From a virus: a stretch of DNA of 64,000 bases. Below the pieces are notes generated by a model. That model was not told the origin of the DNA. It saw only the letters and a list, made by a program, of their open reading frames with translations, and searched no databases. Within the stretch, counting starts at the first letter, position 1. Each line of letters begins with the position of its first letter. The translations under genes and the position numbers were made by a program. Positions 18,101-25,732 of the stretch are shown here, piece after piece. The stretch covers positions 62,001 through 126,000 of the IMG/VR virus record IMGVR_UViG_3300012988_000016; one strand, given 5' to 3'.

Positions 18101-21026
18101 GTGGAGGTTCTACGGATCCAGTGTAACGACTTACAATGGGGTTTTCTCTGGTTTGTCGGTCGGATACACGGACGAGACGTTGGCCTATGTGATTGGGTTC
18201 ATCCGCGAATCTGGCGTAAAGAAGATCGGTCTTCTCAAACGAGGGTTTGCAGACGATGCTTCAACTGTCGATTCGTGGGTGGGTGGTGTCGACAGTTTGG
18301 GGGTTGCTACTGGGTTGCCTGTTCCGTTCGATTGGGGCGTCCTTCACAGCTACCGTCTATTCAGGGACCGATCGGGCGTGGTTTCGGTCTATGTGGATGG
18401 TAACCTTTCCCCCACCCTTCGTATATTGCCCGAAGAAGCCCCTTTCTTGGAAGAAGTGAATGCTCCATTTTCCGAGCTACAAGGTGTGTTCTTTGGGTCT
18501 ATCTCCAGGGAAGCAGCAAACGTCTCGGTGTGGGACTTCGTACGTTATTTGATCATTCCCACCAATCCGCTACAGGTCAGTCCTTCATCCTTCGTCAGCT
18601 ACGAAGGGAGCGTCAAACCAGAGATATCGACAAGGCCGTGGACTCCGATTGGATACCACGGCACAGAAACTATTCTGGCCAATGATCACCTTTTGATCGA
18701 TTCCACCTCGGCAACCGATCTATCGACCGCATCAGCAGTGGGCGCTTTGGGCGGAGACTATCGAGGGTTCCTTCGATTGGAACCTCTGCTCTCATCAGCC
18801 TCTCAGATTGTCGTGGATGTAGCGCCTCAGCTACGAACCTACACTTACGGCATAGATCCTTACGGCATGATGACGGCTGTTGATGATGGCAACCGTTTGA
18901 TGCAACTGGCCTTTTTCCCTAGTCGATCCACTCCTAAGTTCAGCTACGGTGGCCGTTCTTTGCCTGGAGATTTCTCTCCAGATGTGTGGGACACAATGGG
19001 GTCTGGCAACGCTCACATGTTGGGGCGTGAGCTTAGAATTTCCGATACGACGGTAGGCGATGGCAAGATCTTTTTCATTCAGGATCTGTCTTCATTCGGT
19101 TCTGACAACCGAGTGGTGGCGTCGAATACGGACTACATCTTCGAATTCAGAAATCTAGTAGTTAGCTACACGGTAGACGGCGCCGGCTTTGCTGGTGTGT
19201 TCGGTCAAGTTGATGACGGTGCTAGAGCGGTCGGCTTGATGTTCGAAGAATTGTCGGGTGTTCGCTACGTAAGTCTGAATTCTGATGGCACCCCATTGGG
19301 CAGTCTGTATCGATTTGCTTTTGATTGGGGAGACGGGACCCCACACACGTATCGATTTGTCAAGAACACTACAGGAAATCTGGTGTCCTTGTTCATTGAC
19401 TCTATATTTGTCGGAAGCGCTGCCTACAGCTTGTTTGGGGCAACAGGCGGCACCCCCATCATCTCGTTCGGATCTGCCACTCCCTCAAGTGCTGGAGCTC
19501 TCTCGGAAGTTGATTGGAGCTACTGTAACGTTTGGAGAACACGAACCGATCTGAAGCATTACGTCGGCCTTTGGAAGGGTTATGACAAGGATTCTCTCAC
19601 TGGGTACCACCTTCCACTCAAAGCTTCTGGAACTGGGGCCCAGCTGGCAGGTAATGCGTTGGGAGACTCGAATGCCGACTTCTTATCCGCCAGCGTGACG
19701 GCAGGAGATTCCCTTGTCATAGATGAGGGCATGAACAAGGGTGTGTACGAAGTAGCGGCGGTGGTGGACGCCAACACGTTGACCATTTCCGGAATCTGGC
19801 CGTCTAGTCCAACCCTGACCAACTACCGAATCATCAGTGAAGTCGATTGGACTTCTCAGCACAAGTATCGTCTGATCAAAGATTCGGTGGGATTGGTGAG
19901 CGTGTTCTACGACAACGTTCCAGATCCGTTGATTCAAGTGGGGTACAATTCGATCGATCTCCCTCCCAGCCAAGTCAGCTTCATCCAAGGGATCGCTAAC
20001 GGGCTACCTTCAGTTGCCTTTGGTTCTTTCAATTCCGAGAACCTGTCTCAATCGTCTTGGGACTACGTTCGCTATGGGATTGTGGCCAATACTTCGATCA
20101 ACTTGGCAGCCCCTCATCATCAATTCCTCAATCAGCGCAATGTGATGGAGTCTCCAGAAAGACTCACCTCTCCAGTTCCCCACACATTGACCGATTTCTC
20201 GTCCAGCTCAACAGGGATTGTGCCCAAACAATCCCCAGAGTTCCTCACTCGTTCAAACCTTTTGGCCTACACGAGACTGAATGAGGGTACCCCTCTTGTA
20301 CCCAGCACTCAAAACTATCAAGTAAGGTCTCCTCAACCCGTTCAAGAGTATGTGTCGGCCATCAATGTGCCGGCCGATGTGTTGAATTCAAACAGCTTCG
20401 TCCTGAATGATGCTTCTGTCCGCTATCGTCTACTGGTGCCAGACGATGTCTTGTACTCGGCTTTGGACGTTATCGAAGAAACATCGGGCGATGATGCTCC
20501 GATCACACCGTTTGACGATGAATGCGCCGACACTTTTAGTGGTTTCCAGTACACCAAAGAGGTCTGCTTGACCTACACCGCCGATACTCTTCCGGAAGAC
20601 GACATTGCCTCGCCCACCCCTTGGGTTCGTCAGAGCGACAATCCTGGGCAAGTGACCGCTACTGTTGCTGGGGGAGTGTTGACCTACCACACTTCTGGAA
20701 GTGCGACCGTCTACAAGAACAACACGGCCTTGCCGGATGCCCCGGGATTGCAGACAGAGGCCAAGTTTAGACTCCGTCTCAAGGACGATGCCACTTTGGG
20801 GACGGGAGATACTCAGGTGCGGTTTGGTCTATCGGCTCCTGGGTTGACGGTAGCGCTGGCTTTCGTCACCACTCCTTTGGCTGAACGCTACGTTCTGGTG
20901 ACTGATCTGAACAACGGCAACAATCTGGGTTCTGTGAATTTCGACTTCCTTGACGGAAATTACCACACTTATCGTATAGTTAGAGACCCTGGTGCCGGTT
21001 TGGTTCGGGTTTTCATTGATTCTTGA
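15198..21026 (+). CDS. giant tail fibre/adhesin with DS-repeats and LamG-like modules
   Basis: A 1942-residue protein with the start supported by AAGGAGA upstream of ATG 15198. Residues 1-360 hold about 17 copies of a nine-residue motif, roughly s-D-s-l-s-v-t-D-S, spaced about 20 residues apart. Ig-like beta segments follow. Two copies of the roughly 60-residue beta module shared with the 1960-residue protein lie near residues 435-505 and 678-745, and a third near 1485-1546. Laminin-G/concanavalin-like modules recur near 960-1130, 1305-1470, 1470-1640 and 1850-1942, each with an H-(S/T/K)-Y-R-(L/F/I)-(F/V/I)-(R/K)-D/N core. The last module stops at VFIDS, where the others continue for about 50 residues, so the protein may be C-terminally truncated. 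Likely a receptor-binding fibre; glycan binding is inferred from the fold type. Confidence 0.8.
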   Translation: MGLIDVTASDSIGAVEDVSGGLDKTLVAGNDSIAISDSTDIYKNNIHYDITAGNDSISVTDIKFLEFYGNRVLSDAVAIVDQVTIDRVFLSDTLSVTDSVTITTFRDSADSVTVVDALSPATDYVRSSTDTLNTTDAATLDNQFGRILSDTAVLTDSTLVDPTKDRAPFDAVSVSDSIAIVTNSTRLPQDTFSLTDSVSAGAIRERVPATDSIVTTDSGFGDLTKSRESADSILSTDSTTVGRDIYRALSDSPSISDQAIASKSLSITINDSSFLTDTVTVEALHVDVFLSDQIFDISDSVVRETTLVRQFNDTLSVTDSAQAARGGLVDRSLSDTIALSDSIKQILWPGFIDNLSLFDIVQVEQLGAFSAIPSADGMSLTVNFSALLSYDHFFDLRNYHFEPLPGSKGVLFQVESCTPITTPIVSGTLGYLPDLTASDFLSNTFQIDSSLYTFTSSDIGRYVTVSNGRTPGTFRITGIVSSTKVTLDRPLYVSDPQNGSFHWNLTGAIQGAVFGLTNKATNQAGYSFSAQNLIQQNGAPYAVSFNFITTGILGPKLAGVDLTDEGVLVIDYDQPMRNDQDLVSPFEYSITGPSAVKITKVWCAGPTEVALELFGLGVGSYTLAVNISGTPKDLAGNPLEPAFNQAIFTGSIPLTNRSVFTDKGPISKPPLTLQTGTNAVLNSFTEISLPSASLTSALVNQYITLTGSAANSGTYRITGVLSPTKLRVQASLTLPDPSTISWEIFNPRNGEIADDPADVEVLINGSPITPVTVVGLMGQVVLPTMPLPDDDVKVNYSWVLNPTVDFRRLNSKEFRLNSWNSDPLYGISPSQHRYRYNNTLVRPSEFEPDELLATLDQPKLRDAYYRAYERAYTASLNDPNTLLLNSPIHKIAFPAPQRTVSESFTIYEASAIPSSSTPAWVKHGTGLESVAADLLTATDNTVGPFPVGQPQFWTQEIDLTFPHSFALSWRFYGSSVTTYNGVFSGLSVGYTDETLAYVIGFIRESGVKKIGLLKRGFADDASTVDSWVGGVDSLGVATGLPVPFDWGVLHSYRLFRDRSGVVSVYVDGNLSPTLRILPEEAPFLEEVNAPFSELQGVFFGSISREAANVSVWDFVRYLIIPTNPLQVSPSSFVSYEGSVKPEISTRPWTPIGYHGTETILANDHLLIDSTSATDLSTASAVGALGGDYRGFLRLEPLLSSASQIVVDVAPQLRTYTYGIDPYGMMTAVDDGNRLMQLAFFPSRSTPKFSYGGRSLPGDFSPDVWDTMGSGNAHMLGRELRISDTTVGDGKIFFIQDLSSFGSDNRVVASNTDYIFEFRNLVVSYTVDGAGFAGVFGQVDDGARAVGLMFEELSGVRYVSLNSDGTPLGSLYRFAFDWGDGTPHTYRFVKNTTGNLVSLFIDSIFVGSAAYSLFGATGGTPIISFGSATPSSAGALSEVDWSYCNVWRTRTDLKHYVGLWKGYDKDSLTGYHLPLKASGTGAQLAGNALGDSNADFLSASVTAGDSLVIDEGMNKGVYEVAAVVDANTLTISGIWPSSPTLTNYRIISEVDWTSQHKYRLIKDSVGLVSVFYDNVPDPLIQVGYNSIDLPPSQVSFIQGIANGLPSVAFGSFNSENLSQSSWDYVRYGIVANTSINLAAPHHQFLNQRNVMESPERLTSPVPHTLTDFSSSSTGIVPKQSPEFLTRSNLLAYTRLNEGTPLVPSTQNYQVRSPQPVQEYVSAINVPADVLNSNSFVLNDASVRYRLLVPDDVLYSALDVIEETSGDDAPITPFDDECADTFSGFQYTKEVCLTYTADTLPEDDIASPTPWVRQSDNPGQVTATVAGGVLTYHTSGSATVYKNNTALPDAPGLQTEAKFRLRLKDDATLGTGDTQVRFGLSAPGLTVALAFVTTPLAERYVLVTDLNNGNNLGSVNFDFLDGNYHTYRIVRDPGAGLVRVFIDS
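15285..16270 (+). repeat. about 17-copy degenerate DSxSxxDS coding repeat
   Basis: The stretch encodes about 17 degenerate copies of a nine-residue acidic/hydroxyl motif (for example NDSIAISDS, SDTLSVTDS, FDAVSVSDS, TDSIVTTDS, NDTLSVTDS, SDTIALSDS), spaced about 20 residues apart. DNA copies have diverged but keep 'gattc'/'gactcg' blocks. This looks like an extended, possibly metal-binding, stalk built by tandem duplication. Binding is inference. Confidence 0.8.
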
Positions 21027-21079
21027 ACCTAAGGTGAGATGATAGGCATGTCCGCAACAGCTCTAATTGAAGGTGTCAG

Positions 21080-22396
21080 ATGAGTGGTGGGCTGGGCGGT
21101 TCGCCGTGGGGTGGTGGCCCTTGGGGCGGAAGTCTATTTGATGTTGGTGCGCCTGTCCCATCCATCATTGATGTGGTGGTGGGAGATAGTCTCACGATCA
21201 ATGACTTGGGGGCGTCGTACAACACTCCGCTGCGAGTAGATAACGCGGTAGCGGTCAACCCATTGGCGGTTAGGGTCATTTTCTCTAACGAGCTAGACCT
21301 TTCGTTCCCAGCTCTACTGAACGTAGCCAACTACACCATCCCAGGACTGACCGTCACAGACGTCTCTATCCTCAATGCTTTTGAAGTGTTGCTCACTACT
21401 GAGCCGTCTCAACTCGATATCGTCTACACGGTTACGGTGGGTGACGCTGTTTCGATCAATGGGGACTCACTGGGGGTAGACGATAGCGCAAACTTTAGAG
21501 GGTATGTACAGACTACTTCATTCATCGCAGGTGCAGAATCTTCCACAAAAGTGGAGTTGATTTTCTCCACAGCTATGACGGTGAATGCCGCCCTTACGAC
21601 CCCCTCTAGCTACACCATTCAGGCTACAGACGGTGGGCATCTGATCCCTGTCATCTCTGCTTTCGTTTCGGGTTCAACACCCTACCAAAGGGTAGTGTTG
21701 GTTTTGGGGGAAGCGTTGCTTTCCAAGCAGTTCTATGCTGTGACGGTTGGCAGCACTGTGTTTAGCCTACTTGGGCTGAATGTCACCCCTCCAACCTATA
21801 TCCTGCAGTGGGCGGATATGACTCAGCCAGTCCTCATCGCCCCTTTGGAGATCCCGATCAAGGATTTCTCAGGAGAGGTTCGTGGGGGATTGCTGGGTCA
21901 GCCGGACGGACAGGTGTTCTTCTCTCCTGCTTTTAGCACGGTTTCTGCCCAGTCGACTATCGAACTAGAGGAACTGTCGGTCTGTACCAAGGCATATGAT
22001 GAATATCTGCTACCTGTTGATCCTGACCCTGAACCTTTGAGGACGTTCTCACCCAATGGAGGGACGTCCCTTCTGGGCATTTCTACCGTCCTTTGGGCAC
22101 CAGCCGCTCGATTGGGTCGGGCAGTGATGGTGCTGGGCAGACACGAGACAGATGCTTGCCAGCAGGCGGCCGATGGGCCCTCCTATGCCACCCTGGTAGA
22201 AACAATCAATACCAATCGAGCAGCGTTCCTTAACGATCCCAGGTGGAAGACCTACCCAAATACGTCGGCCTTGGTATTCAGGACAGCTGATAATCAGACC
22301 TCGATAGGTCCAGGCCCTACCACCAACAAGACGTTGGATTGGCCTAAGATTGAGGTTAGGGACGATTTGGCGATAGGGGATACGGTACAAACCTAA
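21080..22396 (+). CDS. fibre-associated protein with Gly-rich N-terminus and Ig-like repeats
   Basis: A 438-residue protein starting at ATG 21080 behind GAAGGTG. The first 18 residues are Gly/Trp-rich (GGLGGSPWGGGPWGG). A single DSLTIND motif resembles the DS-repeats of the upstream fibre. Two Ig-like segments (AVRVIFSNEL...NYTI and KVELIFSTAM...SYTI, near residues 55 and 155) match two segments of the fibre (LTVNFSALL...NYHF and LVIDYDQPM...EYSI). Shared building blocks suggest it belongs to the same fibre complex. No enzymatic motif is seen. Confidence 0.7.
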   Translation: MSGGLGGSPWGGGPWGGSLFDVGAPVPSIIDVVVGDSLTINDLGASYNTPLRVDNAVAVNPLAVRVIFSNELDLSFPALLNVANYTIPGLTVTDVSILNAFEVLLTTEPSQLDIVYTVTVGDAVSINGDSLGVDDSANFRGYVQTTSFIAGAESSTKVELIFSTAMTVNAALTTPSSYTIQATDGGHLIPVISAFVSGSTPYQRVVLVLGEALLSKQFYAVTVGSTVFSLLGLNVTPPTYILQWADMTQPVLIAPLEIPIKDFSGEVRGGLLGQPDGQVFFSPAFSTVSAQSTIELEELSVCTKAYDEYLLPVDPDPEPLRTFSPNGGTSLLGISTVLWAPAARLGRAVMVLGRHETDACQQAADGPSYATLVETINTNRAAFLNDPRWKTYPNTSALVFRTADNQTSIGPGPTTNKTLDWPKIEVRDDLAIGDTVQT

Positions 22397-22450
22397 GTGA
22401 CTGAGGTTCTCTTTATGCGGTGGCTCTTGTGAAAACGAGAGGATATGAGC

Positions 22451-23101
22451 ATGAAGATAGCCGAAGAAACCCCAAGGCCTGAGAATCAAGTGTCTTCCGC
22501 TTTTGGCGTATGTCCCGCTGACAGTTTTGGCGAAAAAGGCTATTACATTCGAGGAGATGTATTCTTCGAGATGCGTGACGGAAAGACCGGCGAACTCCAA
22601 ATGGTGATGGAGCTTCGGAATCTGGTTATGCTCGATGCCAGTATCTTGATTGCTCGCTTGATGAAGGACAGCCAAGAGCCTCCACACGGGATCTTTGCCT
22701 TGGCGGTAGGGACTGGGAATGTAGGTTGGAACCCTATGACTCCTCCAGCTCCGAGCAATACCCAGAGAGCTTTGTATTCGGAGATCACCCGTAAAACCTT
22801 CTCAACCACTCAGTTCGTAGACGGTAATGGCGTCCCAGTAGCGTATCCGACCAGAGTTGTGGATTTCACCACGATCTTTACCGAGTCGGAAGCGGTAGGC
22901 CCGCTGGTAGAGATGGGTTTGATTGGCGGCAACGTCAACACGAATCTTTCGATTCGTAACCCCGTCACCCCTCCGAACGGTTCCTATGACCCTACCGTGA
23001 ACCTGAGTAATTACGATACGTTGGTCAACTATTTGACATTTCCAGTTGTCAACAAGCCACCTACATCCACCTTCGCGATTACGTGGCGCTTGAGCTTTTG
23101 A
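22451..23101 (+). CDS. unknown virion-region protein (216 aa)
   Basis: A 216-residue protein. Two ATGs are possible (22445 and 22451). GAGAGG at 22437-22442 lies 8 nt from the second and only 2 nt from the first, so 22451 is preferred. The protein has mixed alpha/beta character with Gly/Pro-rich loops (GTGNVGWNPMTPPAPSN). It sits within the fibre gene block and is probably structural. No family is recognised. Confidence 0.7.
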   Translation: MKIAEETPRPENQVSSAFGVCPADSFGEKGYYIRGDVFFEMRDGKTGELQMVMELRNLVMLDASILIARLMKDSQEPPHGIFALAVGTGNVGWNPMTPPAPSNTQRALYSEITRKTFSTTQFVDGNGVPVAYPTRVVDFTTIFTESEAVGPLVEMGLIGGNVNTNLSIRNPVTPPNGSYDPTVNLSNYDTLVNYLTFPVVNKPPTSTFAITWRLSF

Positions 23102-23113
23102 TCCGGAGATAGC

Positions 23114-25732
23114 ATGACCGTCAAGAATTACGGAGCAGCGACGTCAGGTTACTTGGATCCTTCGGGTAGGGGTTGGGAGACTGCGGTCTATCAAGCCAGT
23201 AAGCCTGTCTTGGATAAAGAACTGAATCTGATTCAGGACATCGAGCAGGACGCCTTCTTGCGTCTTTCTCGACGAACTTTCCCTTCTGGTTGGTTGGGGG
23301 ACGACTTTTTGGGCACCTCCGATACGGTTGGTCCGTTTGGGGGAGCTTCCACAACCCCTAATTTGCTTCAACTGAGTTCTTTGAAGGCCTATGTGAACGG
23401 TTGGCTGCTCAATGTGGTCAACACCGGCACATCCTCGAATCTCAATCAGATCGATTTGGGTGCCTCCCCTTCTGGTGCGGGCGCTCAGAGAACCGACTTG
23501 GTGATTCTTGAAGTGTGGCGTCGTCTGATTCCTGCTTCGCCAACCACAACTGGAAAGAGTCCTGCTGGTCGAATCTGGCGAGAAGGCAACGTCAAGATCG
23601 CTTCGGCTGATGATTTGACGTTGAACTATGCAGACGACCTGTTGGATACCAATGTTGGAGCTGAGACCACCAAGCGAGTTCAGATCCAATACCGTCTTCG
23701 AGCCATTCAAGGCGTAGACCTGTTTACCTATTCGTACGGGATCGACGATCCTTCTGTAGTGGCCCGTTCGGTTCCTGCAAGTGCTGCCGCTCCTGACGGA
23801 AGCTCTACCGTCTACACCTACGGCAACCAATCTTCTGCTGGAGACCCTGGCTTGTGGCGTGCTGGCAACGGAGACCCCAACAACACCTTGGGGACGGTTG
23901 ATGGGTACATGTACGCCCTACCGCTGACTGCAGTGCTTCGACGCAATACAGCAGCATTTGCCCGCAACACGAATCAGAACGGTGGGGTAGCGTTGGCAGC
24001 CGTCAACTCGACTCGGCCCGACGGGTTGTTCTACGACATCATCAATGTCAGAGATTTGCTGGACTTGCGTCGTGGCACCTCTCCCACAGGTTGGGACTTA
24101 AGTGAGGTGCTTCAGAAAAATCTGAATCTCCTGTTGGACAACCAAAACGTAACCGAGATCGGAACATTGACTATTGGGGGTGGATCGACTGGGCACACCA
24201 TCATGCAAGCCGATGAGATCGGTGTTTCGAATGCAAACGGTGGGGACGGTGTGATCACCGGAGATACTCCTGGGGCCGACTTTATTGGGGAGTTCGATTC
24301 AGTTCGAAGAAGCTTCTCTGATAAGAGTGTGTTTGAGACGATGGTTCTTCGTTACACGCCTTCTGGAGCCAGTTGGGCGAGTGGCGAGACTTTCACTATC
24401 AGTCCCTCCAACTTGCCGATTTGGCCGTATGCCAACACCAATTGGGCCGCACATGCTCCTTCGAACATTACGTTCGTCGATATCACTCGTGTGATGTTCT
24501 TGGGTGAGGCGGGGGGCACTAATTCAACTGACATCACTACTGTGACTGATGGTTGGTCCGCCACAGGAGTGGGAAGCGCTCCTCAAGGGAACGTCACTAT
24601 CAGGATAGGAGCTGCGGGTGCTACCGCTGGAGGTTCTTCTCCAATCTACATTTGGGTGGTGGTGGAATACCCTCCTGGGGTGGGGTTGACCAAGACTCCT
24701 ACCAACATCTTGCCCGACAATGCGACCGTACCCACCAAATCAGGTGTGTTCATCAATAATGCTGGACAATTGCCGGCCAGCAGTCCTATCTACTTCAATA
24801 GTCTGAACGCTCCGGTTTTCGCCAAGGCAAATCGTGAAATATCTCTCACGTACGGCACTGTGCAGCATTCTCGAACTTTCCGAACCACTGTGGCGACCAC
24901 CAAACTCTGGCTTCCAGAGAAGGTGGATTCAACTCAAACCTACACGGTGACAATCAATAGTGTGGTTTACGGCGGATCGAAATCGGTCACCGATAATGGC
25001 TACTCCATCACCATCAGTTCTGGGGCTGTTACGGGTGGGGAGACGATTGTGATCGACTACAAGTCGAATCGACCGTTGCCTCAGAACGGGGAACAGTTGA
25101 CGGTCTACTATGAGGCTAGATTGCCTCAAACTGTTCGAGACGGCCTCTTGGGGACATCGTTGTCGGTCAATCCTAGATTGGTCTCTCAAAGCATGTATTG
25201 TTTGACTGCTGGTTCAGGCACTACAGGGGAGGGGTATCCTTTCCCGTATGCGTACGTTCAATCAGGGGGTGTGTACCCCACGTCTGGTGGAACCTTTGCG
25301 GGTGATCACGAATTAGACGGTGACCTTAGGGTGTCGACCACTGCATTGACGGCCGACACAGGATTCATGCAACTTGCTGTCCAGGTACCCGTCGTGCCGG
25401 CCCCAGATGGGGCGGTCTTCAGCAGATCGGTTGGGGCCAAGGACATAGAGGGTAGAACCTACTTCAATTCAGTAGGCAACTCATACTATCATGTTGGTAT
25501 TGCTCAGACACTTAGCGATCCAAAACGACACAAGAACATGATTCCTATGTTATGTGAATTGACCTCTGATGGGCTGTTTGGGCATAAGGGGCAACTTGTT
25601 TTGATCTTGTTGAGTAGATGGGCTTCTGACGATTCAAACTCTGTTGGATTCAACCCTAATCTGGCTCAAAATTCTACCTCAGTCAGCGTCTATAGGCTCA
25701 AGGGCAACCTGCTGAGCAACAGGAGAAGCTAA
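23114..25732 (+). CDS. large structural protein, paralogue of the 28234-32280 product
   Basis: An 872-residue protein with CGGAGA ahead of ATG 23114. Its first 60 residues and a block around residues 250-290 (GDPGLWRAGNG, then LGTVDGYMYALPL) match the 1348-residue protein encoded 2.5 kb downstream (GDPGLWRAGDG, LGTVDGYTYAIPL, and a shared N-terminus with NYG, K/RP-x-LD-x-EL and PSGW). The two are diverged paralogues. Both are Gly/Ser/Thr-rich and beta-rich, as expected of virion surface or fibre proteins. The stop overlaps the next start (TAATG). Specific role unknown. Confidence 0.75.
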   Translation: MTVKNYGAATSGYLDPSGRGWETAVYQASKPVLDKELNLIQDIEQDAFLRLSRRTFPSGWLGDDFLGTSDTVGPFGGASTTPNLLQLSSLKAYVNGWLLNVVNTGTSSNLNQIDLGASPSGAGAQRTDLVILEVWRRLIPASPTTTGKSPAGRIWREGNVKIASADDLTLNYADDLLDTNVGAETTKRVQIQYRLRAIQGVDLFTYSYGIDDPSVVARSVPASAAAPDGSSTVYTYGNQSSAGDPGLWRAGNGDPNNTLGTVDGYMYALPLTAVLRRNTAAFARNTNQNGGVALAAVNSTRPDGLFYDIINVRDLLDLRRGTSPTGWDLSEVLQKNLNLLLDNQNVTEIGTLTIGGGSTGHTIMQADEIGVSNANGGDGVITGDTPGADFIGEFDSVRRSFSDKSVFETMVLRYTPSGASWASGETFTISPSNLPIWPYANTNWAAHAPSNITFVDITRVMFLGEAGGTNSTDITTVTDGWSATGVGSAPQGNVTIRIGAAGATAGGSSPIYIWVVVEYPPGVGLTKTPTNILPDNATVPTKSGVFINNAGQLPASSPIYFNSLNAPVFAKANREISLTYGTVQHSRTFRTTVATTKLWLPEKVDSTQTYTVTINSVVYGGSKSVTDNGYSITISSGAVTGGETIVIDYKSNRPLPQNGEQLTVYYEARLPQTVRDGLLGTSLSVNPRLVSQSMYCLTAGSGTTGEGYPFPYAYVQSGGVYPTSGGTFAGDHELDGDLRVSTTALTADTGFMQLAVQVPVVPAPDGAVFSRSVGAKDIEGRTYFNSVGNSYYHVGIAQTLSDPKRHKNMIPMLCELTSDGLFGHKGQLVLILLSRWASDDSNSVGFNPNLAQNSTSVSVYRLKGNLLSNRRS

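Noticed and set aside
21039-21083. 14-codon open frame between the fibre gene and the next gene
   Set aside because: Too short to call; it overlaps the next start codon and could be a leader peptide, but nothing beyond position supports this.
22049-22687. 212-residue leftward open frame
   Set aside because: It spans the end of one rightward gene, a gap with the next gene's ribosome binding site, and the start of that gene; composition is not protein-like.
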